Shown: positions 22,194-34,684 of the stretch, piece after piece
Layout of the letters: each line of letters begins with the position of its first letter
How positions within the stretch are numbered: the first letter of the stretch is position 1
Made by a program: the position numbers and the translations under genes
The notes under the pieces: model-generated
Told to the model about the DNA's origin: nothing
The model's input: the letters and a program-made list of their open reading frames with translations, nothing else
The model's database searches: none
Source of the DNA: Anaerolineales bacterium
GTDB taxonomy: Bacteria > Chloroflexota > Anaerolineae > Anaerolineales > Villigracilaceae
Assembly (NCBI GenBank): GCA_025938055.1
Contig: JAICQC010000004.1
Location: 1-37,313 of the forward strand
DNA: 37,313 nt
Reading direction: 5' to 3'

Positions 22194-23081
22194 ATGCATT
22201 ACAAAATTAAGATTGCACTTGGGTTTACATTATGGCTATCTTTGGTTTTCGCTCTTCCCGTGTTCGCCGGGGGGTGGGCAGTGATCACGCTCGACGAACT
22301 TCCAACAGATGTAGTTGCAGGAGAGCCGTTCACAGTTGGTTTCACCGTTCTGCAGCACGGCAAAACGCCGATGGCGGGGCTCGATCCTACCGTCACAGCA
22401 ACGCTGTCGAAAGAAGATGGGTTCGCCGTCCGGGCAGAACCGGAAGGCACGCCCGGGCATTACATGGCGACACTTACATTCCCGAAGGAGGGAGAGTGGA
22501 ACTGGTCTATCCAGGCGTTTACAATGGACCAGCCTATGCCAGCACTCCATGTGGCGGCGGTAGCCAGCCAGCCTGCGGTGAAGAATGAATCGGGAACTCC
22601 CGCTGTCCCGCCGTTGGTAGTCTTCCGCGGGCTGGCGTTCGCGATTGGGCTTGTTGGTCTGATCCTCGCCTACCAGCGAAGAAGCCGCCTCGGGCTGGCG
22701 TTGACGGTCGTCGTGATTTCCGTTGGGCTCGCCTCCTTTATGATGGGTTCGTCCATCTCAGAAGTGGAAGCGCAAACGGGGAGCGAGGAGTCCGCAAAAG
22801 CATCCTCACAACCAGCTGTCTCGCAGGTTGAGCAAGGACGCCAATTATTTATCGCAAAAGGATGCATCACCTGCCACTACAATACGCGGGCAGCAAGCCG
22901 GTCTGAATACTGGACGATCGAAATGGGTGCGCCCGATCTTTCCAACTATTCTTCCAGCCCGGAGATTTTGTTCATCAGATTGAAAGACCCAGCCGCCGCA
23001 AAATCTGATACACAGATGCCAAATTTGGGGCTCAAGGAAACGGAGATCGAAGCGCTCGTGGCATTCATCAATTCCAAGTAG
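22194..23081 (+). CDS. Membrane cytochrome c with N-terminal YtkA-like domain
   Basis: A 295-residue fusion. The ATG at 22194 is chosen because GGAGG lies 5 bases upstream, inside an ATGGAGG that also offers a weaker start at 22182. Signal peptide 1-25 (LPVFAGG), then an exported beta-rich domain (residues ~28-122; DELPTDVVAGEPFTVGFTV, GHYMATLTFPKEGEWNWSI) resembling YtkA/FixH-type domains linked to copper handling or oxidase assembly. Two membrane helices follow (about 144-160 and 167-187). The C-terminal class I cytochrome c domain has Cys224, Cys227 and His228 (CITCH) and a likely Met ligand in TQMPNL. It would transfer electrons at the outer face of the membrane. It lies in the sigma-controlled cluster, but no oxidase subunit is present. 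Confidence 0.85.
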   Translation: MHYKIKIALGFTLWLSLVFALPVFAGGWAVITLDELPTDVVAGEPFTVGFTVLQHGKTPMAGLDPTVTATLSKEDGFAVRAEPEGTPGHYMATLTFPKEGEWNWSIQAFTMDQPMPALHVAAVASQPAVKNESGTPAVPPLVVFRGLAFAIGLVGLILAYQRRSRLGLALTVVVISVGLASFMMGSSISEVEAQTGSEESAKASSQPAVSQVEQGRQLFIAKGCITCHYNTRAASRSEYWTIEMGAPDLSNYSSSPEILFIRLKDPAAAKSDTQMPNLGLKETEIEALVAFINSK

Positions 23082-23087
23082 TCCTCT

Positions 23088-23183
23088 GTCATTGCGAGCG
23101 GAGCGAAGCAATCTCTCATAAATTTAGCTTCTGAAACAGTATGAGAGATTGCTTCGTCGGGAAAAGCACCTCCTCGCAATGAC
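23088..23183 (+). repeat. Palindromic dispersed repeat, copy B
   Basis: The ends GTCATTGCGAG (23088-23098) and CTCGCAATGAC (23173-23183) are exact complements. The core CGAAGCAATCTCTCAT (23104-23119) is the exact complement of 23141-23156. This compact ~100-base form lies between the cytochrome stop (23081) and the ureohydrolase. It can fold into one long hairpin and may stop or stabilise the cytochrome mRNA. Confidence 0.9.
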
Positions 23184-23276
23184 GGGTGGTCAAGTGAACG
23201 GACAGTGATATTACGTCACTGTCCGTTTTCGTTTAACCCAATCGCATGCGATACAATATCGCAAAAAGGAAAGTGT

Positions 23277-24170
23277 ATGGACCCAGCATCCACTCATGGC
23301 CTTTGGGCTGATTTATCTCGCGCAGATTTCACACCTGCCGACTCTGACATTACGGTGCTCGGCGTTCCGTATGACGGAGCTGTCTGCGCTCGCAAAGGCG
23401 CGGCGCTCGCACCTGAGAGGCTCCGCTTCTGGTCAACTCATTTGACGCCCTTCAGTGAAGACCGCACCAGGCTTGGTGACATCCGTATCTCAGATCTGGG
23501 GAACATCACTATCAGCGACCAGGAGCGGGATTTTGAGTCGGTCCGCGAAAAAGTAGCGACTCTGCCCAACATCCCGATCATCCTCGGCGGAGATCATTCC
23601 ATCAGCATTCCGGTCTTGCGGGCGCAGCGTGAGCGTTACCAGGACGAACGCCTCGGCGTCCTCTGGGTGGATGCACACCCTGATCTGTGTGATGTGTTTA
23701 CAGGTTCCAGACTTTCTCACGCCTGCGTGCTGCGGCGCGCGCTTGAGTTTGGAATCGATCCACAGGATGTTTGTATGGTGGGTGTGCGCTCATGGGAGGA
23801 CCAGGAAATCGATCTGATCGAAAATGGAGGGCTCAACGTGTACACCGCGGCAATGGTTGCCGAGCGGGGCATGAGAAGCGTCGCCTCCAGTGTGTATAGT
23901 AAGTTAAACCGTTGCGATGCAGTCCATATTTCGCTGGACATCGATTGTCTTGATCCGGCGTTTGCACCTGGCACCGGGATTCCCGATTCGGGCGGCTTGA
24001 CCTCACGGGAGGTGATCACGCTGATCAAGTCTATGCAGGGACTGCCCCTGGTCGGTCTGGATATCGTGGAGGTCTCGCCGCCAATCGACCCCTCGGAAGC
24101 AACGATCTTCGCGGCGCTGAAGATCATCATGGAATTTGTTGCCGTACTGGCCCGGCAGAAACAGAAATAA
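23277..24170 (+). CDS. Arginase/agmatinase-family ureohydrolase
   Basis: A 297-residue binuclear-manganese ureohydrolase. All metal ligands are seen: His107 (GGDHS), Asp132, His134 and Asp136 (DAHPD), and Asp221 and Asp223 (SLDIDCLDP). ATG 23277 with AAAGGAAA upstream is preferred over the longer frame to 23205. The family includes arginase, agmatinase, guanidinobutyrase, proclavaminate amidinohydrolase and formiminoglutamase; specificity cannot be read from the sequence. An enzyme releasing urea or formamide from arginine, agmatine or formiminoglutamate in the cytoplasm is expected. A formiminoglutamase role would fit with the ammonia-lyase at 1-708 only if that is histidase, and the genes are 22 kb apart. 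A GNAT gene starts 14 bases after the stop. Confidence 0.9.
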   Translation: MDPASTHGLWADLSRADFTPADSDITVLGVPYDGAVCARKGAALAPERLRFWSTHLTPFSEDRTRLGDIRISDLGNITISDQERDFESVREKVATLPNIPIILGGDHSISIPVLRAQRERYQDERLGVLWVDAHPDLCDVFTGSRLSHACVLRRALEFGIDPQDVCMVGVRSWEDQEIDLIENGGLNVYTAAMVAERGMRSVASSVYSKLNRCDAVHISLDIDCLDPAFAPGTGIPDSGGLTSREVITLIKSMQGLPLVGLDIVEVSPPIDPSEATIFAALKIIMEFVAVLARQKQK

Positions 24171-24184
24171 GAGAGGATCATTTG

Positions 24185-24490
24185 ATGACGGTGGATGTGG
24201 AAAAACTGGAAGTGACTCATAATGAAGCCGATCACAGGTTTGAAGTGTGGATTGATGGTTATCTCTCCAAGCTGGATTACATTCGGGATGGGAAAAATTT
24301 CGTGATCACCCACGTGGGTGTTTATCCTGAACATCGAAATCAGGGAATCGCAGCAAAAATTGTACAAACGGGACTGGAGTATGCCAGGGATAATTCGCTG
24401 CGGGTCATTCCGATGTGCAGCTATGCTGCCGCGTACATTCGCAGGAATCCTCAATATGTGGAGTTGACCAGCCAGGAACGAAGTGAATGA
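24185..24490 (+). CDS. YjdJ-type small GNAT acetyltransferase
   Basis: A 101-residue N-acetyltransferase-like protein of the short Gcn5-related type (PF14542). Features are FEVWIDGYLSKLDYIRDGKNF, the strand ITHVGVYPEHRNQGIAAKI (acetyl-CoA binding, residues ~41-59) and RVIPMCSYAAAYIRRNPQY at the end, which contains the Cys usual for this branch. The ATG at 24185 follows GAGAGGA. The stop overlaps the next gene by 4 bases (ATGA), so two acetyltransferases are coupled. Substrates are unknown. Confidence 0.88.
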   Translation: MTVDVEKLEVTHNEADHRFEVWIDGYLSKLDYIRDGKNFVITHVGVYPEHRNQGIAAKIVQTGLEYARDNSLRVIPMCSYAAAYIRRNPQYVELTSQERSE

Positions 24491-24954
24491 CGCGCCCCAA
24501 TATTCGTTTTCGCCTGGCGAAGCGCGCCGACCTGCCGTCCATTGTTCGCATGTTGGCAGATGATGATCTGGGCAGCCAGCGTGAGCGATATGAAGATCCT
24601 TTGCCTGAGTCCTATTATTCTGCATTTGAACAAATGGACCGGGACTCGAACCATGAATTGATCGTTGCCGAGCAAGATGGGGAAGTCATTGGCACCCTGC
24701 ACCTCATGTTTTTACCTTCCCTCAGCTTCCAGGGCAGCTTACGAGCGCAGATCGAATCGGTACGCGTGGAGAAGCAGTTTCAAAGCCAGGGCATCGGCAG
24801 CGCGATGATGGGATGGTCCATCCAGCGTGCCAGACAGCGAGGTGTGCAAATCATCCAACTGACGACGCACAAGACCCGCGAGGATGCATATCGCTTTTAT
24901 GAAAGATTAGGGTTTGAAGGAACTCATCTAGGGATGAAACTGAGGCTGAAGTAA
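24487..24954 (+). CDS. GNAT-family N-acetyltransferase
   Basis: A 155-residue full-length GNAT protein: RFRLAKRADLPSIVRML in the first helix, then VAEQDGEVIGTLHLMFL, motif A with ESVRVEKQFQSQGIGSAMM (residues ~91-109) and ARQRGVQIIQLTTHKTREDAYRFYERLGF. The acetyl-CoA pyrophosphate-binding Q/GxGIG loop is intact. It starts in an ATGA overlap with the smaller GNAT gene. Target amine unknown. The ureohydrolase, small GNAT and this gene form a tight + strand run, so amine or polyamine metabolism is plausible but unproven. Confidence 0.9.
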   Translation: MTRPNIRFRLAKRADLPSIVRMLADDDLGSQRERYEDPLPESYYSAFEQMDRDSNHELIVAEQDGEVIGTLHLMFLPSLSFQGSLRAQIESVRVEKQFQSQGIGSAMMGWSIQRARQRGVQIIQLTTHKTREDAYRFYERLGFEGTHLGMKLRLK

Positions 24955-25042
24955 ATCTATTATCTTTCTTCTTTCGTCTTTTTCACACTCTTTGCATTCT
25001 GGTGATTAAAAGCAAAATACGCACAAAATAGAGCGCATTTGC

Positions 25043-25184
25043 AAGTGGCGGGGACGCACACCTGCCCTGGCGGGCGGTGCCAGGGAGCGCAGGATTCGAA
25101 CAGCGTCCCCTTTGGGGATACCATCCCTTCAATGGGGCGTGCGACCGAACAAAAACGCGCTCCTCACGGAACGCGTTCTTAAAG
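25043..25184 (-). other. tRNA-like remnant beside the serine tRNA genes
   Basis: The stretch begins like the 3' end of the adjacent tRNA-Ser gene (AGTGGCGGGGA at 25043-25053, compare 25183-25193) and has a T-arm-like GCAGGATTCGAAC at 25089-25101. In between sits an insertion with a 7-bp hairpin (CCCTGGC 25065-25071 with GCCAGGG 25079-25085). The rest (25102-25184) does not fold into a credible cloverleaf, though it has an AACGCG...CGCGTT stem. I read it as a decayed, partially duplicated tRNA gene; a functional role is not supported. Confidence 0.45.
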
Positions 25185-25278
25185 TGGCGGGGAGGACAGG
25201 ATTCGAACCTGCGACCGAGGATTTCGCCCCGGTAACCGCTTAGCAGGCGGCCCCAATCGACCACTCTGGCACCTCCCC
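25185..25278 (-). tRNA. tRNA-Ser (anticodon GCT), CCA encoded
   Basis: On the minus strand the acceptor GGGGAGG (from 25278) pairs with CCTCCCC, followed by discriminator G (25188) and an encoded CCA (25187 to 25185). The D-arm starts GCCAGAGTGG-like, the anticodon loop reads CTGCTAA with GCT, a long variable arm is present as in class II tRNAs, and the T-arm has GGTTCGAATCC. It reads AGC/AGT codons. Confidence 0.95.
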
Positions 25279-25362
25279 AATATTTGGTTTGAAAGTTCCA
25301 AGTTTACAGGTTGCAGGTTCGTGCATCGGCAACCTTTGAACTTGTTAACCTGCAACTCTCAG

Positions 25363-25447
25363 CGGAGGGAGTGGGATTCGAACCCACGTTGGTGTGACCC
25401 AAACATGTTTTCAAGACATGCGCCTTCAGCCGCTCGGCCATCCCTCC
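25363..25447 (-). tRNA. tRNA-Ser (anticodon TGA), CCA not encoded
   Basis: Minus strand: acceptor GGAGGGA (from 25447) pairs with TCCCTCC, with discriminator G at 25363. The anticodon loop is CTTGAAA with TGA, a long variable arm is present, and the T-arm has GGTTCGAATCC. The three bases after the discriminator (minus strand 25362 to 25360) are CTG, so CCA must be added by the tRNA nucleotidyltransferase, unlike its neighbour. Confidence 0.95.
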
Positions 25448-25605
25448 ACAAACTCCCGATACGTTCGGGGGCGGAGCGATTTTACCATAACATTGGGTAC
25501 CAATGACTTCTTCTGCATCGTTTTTACGTTTTGCTAATACTCGCGTGCTACACTTATATCTTCACGATCACCCAAACGCAATGCAGGTATTCGAGGAAGA
25601 GGCAG

Positions 25606-25611
25606 TATAAT
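25606..25611 (+). promoter_or_regulatory. secA: Putative -10 box of secA
   Basis: A perfect TATAAT at 25606-25611 lies 20 bases before the secA ATG, predicting a leader of about 14 bases with AAGG as the ribosome-binding site. A matching -35 is weak. Confidence 0.5.
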
Positions 25612-25631
25612 CTTTTTCCGACAAGGTAAAA

Positions 25632-29648
<4,017 letters not shown>

Positions 29649-29654
29649 ATGATC

Positions 29655-29848
29655 AATGTCATTGCGAGGAGCTGTTGGTCAAGATGCCTGCATCGAGATC
29701 AACGCGACGAAGCAATCTCATCGCTGTACTTATTTTAGAAATTCTGGAAAACAGCAGATTGCTCACCTGCACTGCACCGTACGCAGTGCGGCGCAAGTGT
29801 CGCAACGTGCGCTCGCAACACTTGCACCGGCATGCAAGTGCAGGTGTG
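29655..29848 (+). repeat. Palindromic dispersed repeat, copy C (degenerate)
   Basis: Starts with AATGTCATTGCGAGG (29655-29669) and has the family core GAAGCAATCT (29709-29718) facing AGATTGCT (29756-29763). The right side differs from copies A and B. It holds CACCTGCACT...AGTGCAGGTG outer arms and several small palindromes (for example GCAAGTGT facing ACACTTGC) and ends in GTGACATT. It fills the gap between secA and add and supplies the sequence just before the add start codon. Confidence 0.7.
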
Positions 29849-29864
29849 ACATTAAAAAAAGAGT

Positions 29865-30911
29865 ATGTCAACAGCAGAACGCGTTACCGCTTCTCTTAAT
29901 ACCTATCGCGCCCTCCCAAAGGTGGAGTTGCACCGTCATCTGGAAGGATCGCTGCGATTGGATACCATGGTCGATATTGCCCGCCAGCATGGTATTACCA
30001 TCCCGGCAGACGTCCTGCGGTTGAGCACATTGGTCCAGATTCAAGAACAAGACAAGTTCACGTTTCAGAACTTTTTAGCCAAATTCAATACACTGCGCCT
30101 GTTCTATCGTTCACCGGACGCCATCCATCGCATCACGCGCGAAGCGGTGGAGGATGCAGCAAGAGACAATGTGCGCTATATGGAGCTGCGTTTCACTCCG
30201 GTGGCTCTCAGCCGCGCGGAACGCTTCCCGCTGCATGACGTCGTGGACTGGGTCATCAGCAGTGCAGACGAAGCGGCAAAGAAACATAATGTCACGGTGC
30301 GCCTGATCGCTTCGATGAATCGACATGAAAGTACAGAACTGGCTGAACAGGTGGCATGGCTGGCAGTCGAGCATCTAAACGATGGGATGGTGGCGATCGA
30401 TCTGGCAGGAAATGAGGCTGAGTTCAAGACGGAACCCTTCTACGGAGTGATCAAAGAAGCTCGTCAGTCCGGTCTGCATGTGACCATTCACGCAGGGGAA
30501 TGGGGACCCGCGACCAACGTGAAGGAGGCGATCGAGGAACTGGGCGCCGAACGGATCGGTCACGGGGTGCGCGTGCTGGAGGATGAAAACGTTGTGGCGC
30601 TGGCGCGTGAGCGCGGGACCGCCTTCGAGGTCTGTGTCACCAGCAATTATCAATCCGGCGTGATCGGCTCGCTCGACACTCATCCACTGATGAAAATGAT
30701 GGATGCGGGACTGAACGTCACAATCAACACGGATGACCCCAGCATCTCGCGCATCACCTTAAGCCATGAATACTATACGGCCTGTGAAGACCTGCACATG
30801 TCGCAATCTACACTCAGACAGCGGATCGTTGCCGCGGCGCACGCCTGCTTTCTGCCTGAGCAGGAGAAGCAAAATCTGGTGAAGCAGTTGAACAAAGACT
30901 TGAGATTGTAA
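29865..30911 (+). CDS. add: Adenosine deaminase family protein
   Basis: A 348-residue zinc-dependent deaminase. Metal and catalytic residues are visible: His23 and His25 (HRHLEGS), HAGEWG (zinc His and catalytic Glu), GHGVR with its His, and NTDDP with the zinc Asp pair. Adenosine to inosine in purine salvage is the default activity. Some family members deaminate adenine or aminodeoxyfutalosine of the alternative menaquinone pathway, and sequence alone does not settle this. It lies in line with secA and aconitase, but its upstream region is a repeat element, so shared transcription is uncertain. A 7-bp hairpin follows the stop at 30928. Confidence 0.88.
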   Translation: MSTAERVTASLNTYRALPKVELHRHLEGSLRLDTMVDIARQHGITIPADVLRLSTLVQIQEQDKFTFQNFLAKFNTLRLFYRSPDAIHRITREAVEDAARDNVRYMELRFTPVALSRAERFPLHDVVDWVISSADEAAKKHNVTVRLIASMNRHESTELAEQVAWLAVEHLNDGMVAIDLAGNEAEFKTEPFYGVIKEARQSGLHVTIHAGEWGPATNVKEAIEELGAERIGHGVRVLEDENVVALARERGTAFEVCVTSNYQSGVIGSLDTHPLMKMMDAGLNVTINTDDPSISRITLSHEYYTACEDLHMSQSTLRQRIVAAAHACFLPEQEKQNLVKQLNKDLRL

Positions 30912-30927
30912 ACATCACCACAAGTAT

Positions 30928-30946
30928 TCCTGGGCTTACCCCAGGA
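30928..30946 (+). terminator. Hairpin after add
   Basis: TCCTGGG (30928-30934) pairs with CCCAGGA (30940-30946). It lies 17 bases after the add stop but lacks a T-run, so it is at best a weak intrinsic terminator or a 3'-end-protecting hairpin. Confidence 0.45.
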
Positions 30947-30959
30947 CACGCAAGGATAT

Positions 30960-31018
30960 CAAAGGCGCTCCTTTGTGTTCTTCACGGATTGTGGTGTGAT
31001 TATTTCACACACCAAAGG
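30960..31018 (+). promoter_or_regulatory. Structured leader of the aconitase gene
   Basis: CAAAGG (30960-30965) pairs with CCTTTG (30970-30975). TGGTGTG (30992-30998) pairs with CACACCA (31008-31014), whose 3' edge runs into the AAAGGAG ribosome-binding site of acnA. CCTTTG could instead pair with the second CAAAGG (31013-31018) that covers this ribosome-binding site. The two pairings exclude each other, so translation may be controlled by folding; a protein operator is an alternative reading. Confidence 0.4.
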
Positions 31019-31025
31019 AGACACA

Positions 31026-33725
31026 ATGAATGATTTTTTCAACGCACGTGACGTATTAAAAGTGGGGGATAGAGAGTATGTTATCCACCGCCTCGACGCG
31101 CTGGAAAAGGCGGGGCAGACGAACCTCAAGCGGCTCCCGTTTTCCATCCGGGTCGTCCTGGAAGCGGCGCTCCGTCAATGCAATGACAGAGAGATCACTC
31201 AAACCGATGTAAAAAACATCGCCGCGTGGACGCCCAGGGCAGTGCGCCCCGGGATTCCATTCTTGCCAGCGCGCGTGATCATGCAGGACTTCACGGGCGT
31301 CCCCGCGATCGTAGACCTGGCAGCCATGCGGTCCGCCGTGGCTCGGCTGGGCGGTGACCCAAAACGGATCAACCCGCTTGTGCCCGTGGACCTGGTCATT
31401 GACCATTCCATCCAGGTGGATTTCTTCGCGACAACCGATGCCCTCCAACGTAATACCGAAGTCGAATTTCAGCGCAATCGCGAACGCTATGAATTCCTCA
31501 AATGGGGACAGAATGCCTTTCGCAATTTCCGCGTCGTCCCGCCGATGACCGGAATTGTCCATCAAGTCAATCTTGAATATCTCGCTGATGTGGTCGGAAC
31601 CCGGACTCTCCCAACCGGCGAAACCGCCGCCTTCCCCGATACGCTGGTTGGCACCGACTCACATACCACCATGATCAACGGCCTTGGTGTTGTGGGCTGG
31701 GGCGTGGGCGGCATCGAAGCCGAAGCGGTGATGCTGGGTCAGCCCATGGATATGCTTTTGCCTGACGTGATCGGTTTCAGGCTGTACGGCAAGCTGCGCG
31801 AAGGCGTCACCGCCACCGACCTCGTGCTGACGGTGACTCAGATGCTGCGGCAGAAAGGCGTCGTGGATAAATTCGTCGAGTTCTTTGGCGAGGGACTCAA
31901 TAGTATGTCATTGACCGATCGCGCCACGATCGGCAACATGGCTCCTGAATACGGCGCGACGATCGGCTATTTCCCTGTGGATGAGGAAACACTGCGATAC
32001 ATGCGGCTTACAGGTCGCTCTGAAGAGGTGATCGCGCGGACCGAAGCGTACATGCGCACTCAGAGACTCTTCCGTGAAGACTCCTCGCCCGACCCCGAAT
32101 TCACCGACACCCTCGAGCTGGATCTTGCGTCTGTTGTCCCTTCATTAGCCGGACCCAAACGCCCGCAGGACCGCGTGGCACTCTCTGACCTGAAAACGGT
32201 TTTCCAGAGCACACTCACGGCGCCCGTCAAGGAACGCGGGTACGAGCTTTCTCCTGAGGCGCTGGCACGCGAGGCGACGTTCGGCACCAATGGCGGCACG
32301 CAGAAGATGAAGCATGGCGCAGTTGTCATCGCCGCGATCACATCCTGTACGAACACGTCCAACCCTTCTGTGCTGCTCGCCGCGGGACTGGTTGCAAAGA
32401 AAGCGATTGAAAAAGGACTCAACGTCAAGCCGTACGTCAAGACCTCGCTTGCGCCCGGCTCGCGCGTGGTCACCGAATACCTCAAACAGTCCGGTCTGAT
32501 CGACCCGCTTTCCCAGCTGGGCTTTAACGTGATCGCCTATGGCTGCACGACTTGTATCGGGAATTCCGGTCCGCTGCCGGGCGAGGTTGCCAAAGCGGTC
32601 ACCGGTTCCGATCTGGTCGCTGCCGCGGTCATTTCCGGTAACCGCAATTTCGAGGGACGCGTCCATCCGTTGGTGAAAGCGAACTTCCTGGCTTCTCCAC
32701 CACTTGTGGTCGCGTATGCCCTGGCTGGCACGGTCGATATAGACTTGAACAATGAATCCCTGGGAATCGGCTCGGATGGCCAGCCCGTCTATTTGAAGGA
32801 CTTATGGCCCTCCCAGCAGGAGATCAACGACGCGATCGCAGCCAGTGTCAAAGCCGAAATGTTCAAGGAAAGGTATGCCGATGTGTTCAGCGGCTCAGAC
32901 ATGTGGCAGGAGATCAAAATTAAGGAAGGCGATATCTTCGAGTGGAGCGAAGAATCCACCTACATTCATCACCCACCTTACTTCCAGACTCTTACGCTGG
33001 ACCTGCCTCCGATTCAGGAGATCAAGGGTGCGCGGGTTTTGGGCGTTTTCGGTGACTCGATCACAACTGATCATATCTCGCCGGCAGGCAACATCGCCAC
33101 CGACTCTCCAGCCGGGAAATTCCTGCAGTCACGAGGCGTCCAGCCCAAGGATTTCAATCAATACGGGACGCGTCGCGGCAATGACCTTGTCATGGCGCGC
33201 GGCACATTTGCAAACATCCGCCTGAAGAATCTCATGGTCACTCCTAGGGAAGGCAATTGGACAAAACACCAGCCTTCCGGTGAGGAAACGTCCATCTTCG
33301 ATGCCGCTATGAAATACAAGGCAGCAGGTGTGCCCACTATTGTGCTGGCAGGCAAGGAATATGGCACGGGTTCGAGCCGCGACTGGGCTGCGAAAGGTCC
33401 GATGCTGCAGGGTGTGAAAGCAGTCATTGCGGAATCGTTCGAACGCATCCATCGCTCCAACCTGGTGGGGATGGGAATCCTGCCCCTGAAATTTATGGAG
33501 GGGCAGAATGCTGAATCGCTGGGTCTGACAGGTGAGGAGATCTTCGACATCGAAGGCTTGAGCGACGCCTTAACTCCTAAGGCAGTCGTTATCGTGAGAG
33601 CGAAGAAAGCGGATGGCTCAATCGTGGAATTCAACGCCATCGCACTGTTGAATACTGAGGTGGAAGTGAATTACTACCGCAATGGAGGTATCCTTCATAC
33701 GGTGCTACGAAATCTGGTGAAATAA
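31026..33725 (+). CDS. acnA: Aconitate hydratase A
   Basis: An 899-residue monomeric aconitase (AcnA/IRP type) that isomerises citrate and isocitrate in the TCA cycle. The [4Fe-4S] ligands are Cys441 (TSCTNTSNP), Cys507 and Cys510 ([11 protein letters not shown]). Other family motifs are [35 protein letters not shown] and the swivel-domain [13 protein letters not shown] followed by [17 protein letters not shown]. Residues before the ATG at 31026 in the same frame are not conserved, and AAAGGAG lies 6 bases upstream, so I use this start. The length is standard. The upstream leader has competing stem-loops; a strong terminator follows at 33731. Confidence 0.97.
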   Translation: MNDFFNARDVLKVGDREYVIHRLDALEKAGQTNLKRLPFSIRVVLEAALRQCNDREITQTDVKNIAAWTPRAVRPGIPFLPARVIMQDFTGVPAIVDLAAMRSAVARLGGDPKRINPLVPVDLVIDHSIQVDFFATTDALQRNTEVEFQRNRERYEFLKWGQNAFRNFRVVPPMTGIVHQVNLEYLADVVGTRTLPTGETAAFPDTLVGTDSHTTMINGLGVVGWGVGGIEAEAVMLGQPMDMLLPDVIGFRLYGKLREGVTATDLVLTVTQMLRQKGVVDKFVEFFGEGLNSMSLTDRATIGNMAPEYGATIGYFPVDEETLRYMRLTGRSEEVIARTEAYMRTQRLFREDSSPDPEFTDTLELDLASVVPSLAGPKRPQDRVALSDLKTVFQSTLTAPVKERGYELSPEALAREATFGTNGGTQKMKHGAVVIAAITSCTNTSNPSVLLAAGLVAKKAIEKGLNVKPYVKTSLAPGSRVVTEYLKQSGLIDPLSQLGFNVIAYGCTTCIGNSGPLPGEVAKAVTGSDLVAAAVISGNRNFEGRVHPLVKANFLASPPLVVAYALAGTVDIDLNNESLGIGSDGQPVYLKDLWPSQQEINDAIAASVKAEMFKERYADVFSGSDMWQEIKIKEGDIFEWSEESTYIHHPPYFQTLTLDLPPIQEIKGARVLGVFGDSITTDHISPAGNIATDSPAGKFLQSRGVQPKDFNQYGTRRGNDLVMARGTFANIRLKNLMVTPREGNWTKHQPSGEETSIFDAAMKYKAAGVPTIVLAGKEYGTGSSRDWAAKGPMLQGVKAVIAESFERIHRSNLVGMGILPLKFMEGQNAESLGLTGEEIFDIEGLSDALTPKAVVIVRAKKADGSIVEFNAIALLNTEVEVNYYRNGGILHTVLRNLVK

Positions 33726-33730
33726 TAGAT

Positions 33731-33763
33731 TCGGGCGGGTCAGCGACCCGCCCGATTTCTTTT
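33731..33763 (+). terminator. Terminator of acnA, overlapping the end of the opposing gene
   Basis: TCGGGCGGGTC (33731-33741) pairs with GACCCGCCCGA (33745-33755) around AGC, followed by TTTCTTTT. The stem also encodes the last residues (RAGR) and stop codon of the minus-strand gene that ends at 33740. Confidence 0.92.
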
Positions 33764-34681
33764 CGCCAACCTGATATTGACTCCGATCACAGCCAGGAGA
33801 ATCCATCCGGATGGACAGAGCCCAAAAACGTCCCCGGGCGGGGTCGGGGAGGCGATCGGTGTGACGGTCGTCAGGGGAACCGGTGAATTTGTGGGTAAGA
33901 GAGCAGGTGTGCTGGGATTGGTGGCGGCAGGCGTAGCAGTTATCGGTTCGGTACCCGTAATGGAAACAAAACTCAATTGAATGCGTGCCTGTGCAGAAGT
34001 TGTGTCATCCCCAAGAAAGAGGAAGTTGCGTGTTTCATAAGGGTCGGGGAAACCGTCAAAGGCGCTGTAGTCGCGCACAGGCCCGCTGAGGATAGGCTGC
34101 GTGTTGACAGTCAATGTATAGATATCCCCTACAATCGTTACTCGATAATCAGTCAGTGCGGCAGTCGTTGCAAACGGAACGCCCTCCCCATGCCTGAATA
34201 GTCCGCCTGTATTGTCATCGCTTTGCGCCCAGATCTCATTCTCCCAGAATGCTAGTTCTATGCCCCTGGCGTCTTCACTGAGTATGATCAGGCTGAACCC
34301 GGATCTGTGATCACCTGTGTGAGATTCGTCGTCCACCTGTATGCGTACATCCACCTGAAACCCGGCCGTCCGGTCGAGGATGGGAAATCCGGGTGTCGTC
34401 TCTCCATTGGCGATCCATCCGGCATACGTGTCGCTGCCAGCCGTGGTTGTATCCATGACCGTCACACCGCCTGCATACGTAGGCAACGCGGTGCCTGTTG
34501 GAAAATCGATAAAGCTTAACAGCGGCGCGCCAGGGATCGCTCCTGACGCAGCATCGTAAAGGACCAGCATCTCTTCACCAATAAGGAAAGCTGCGTTTGC
34601 ACCTTTGGGATTAAGAGAATAAAGAATACTTCCGAGAATTAAAAAGAATGACAGGAAGGAAATAAAGGTATTTCTATTCAT
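33740..34681 (-). CDS. Exported choice-of-anchor-type protein with C-terminal membrane anchor
   Basis: A 313-residue surface protein. Signal peptide 1-30 (ILYSLNPKGANA), then a ~210-residue beta-rich domain with LYDAASGAIPGAP, FQVDVRIQVDDESHTGDHRSGFS, WENEIWAQSDD and FPDPYETRNFLFLGDDT. This resembles the cyanobacterial choice-of-anchor Y domain as I remember it (moderate confidence). A Thr/Pro/Ser-rich stalk (about 245-282) leads to a short GDVFGLCPSG motif, a hydrophobic segment (WILLAVIGVNI) and a basic tail (RLAKRNRAGR), i.e. a sorting-signal-like C-terminus. It begins 3 bases after the Nudix stop without a clear ribosome-binding site, so it depends on coupling to the miaB/Nudix transcript. 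Confidence 0.8.
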   Translation of the reverse strand: MNRNTFISFLSFFLILGSILYSLNPKGANAAFLIGEEMLVLYDAASGAIPGAPLLSFIDFPTGTALPTYAGGVTVMDTTTAGSDTYAGWIANGETTPGFPILDRTAGFQVDVRIQVDDESHTGDHRSGFSLIILSEDARGIELAFWENEIWAQSDDNTGGLFRHGEGVPFATTAALTDYRVTIVGDIYTLTVNTQPILSGPVRDYSAFDGFPDPYETRNFLFLGDDTTSAQARIQLSFVSITGTEPITATPAATNPSTPALLPTNSPVPLTTVTPIASPTPPGDVFGLCPSGWILLAVIGVNIRLAKRNRAGR

Positions 34682-34684
34682 GGA

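Noticed and set aside
23277..24954. Polyamine pathway operon made of the ureohydrolase and acetyltransferases
   Set aside because: The gene order fits loosely, but no decarboxylase or transporter is present and GNAT substrates cannot be read from sequence, so I did not claim it.
24983..25264. Small open frames over the tRNA genes (also 25321-25506)
   Set aside because: They overlap clear tRNA-Ser genes and have no coding signature.
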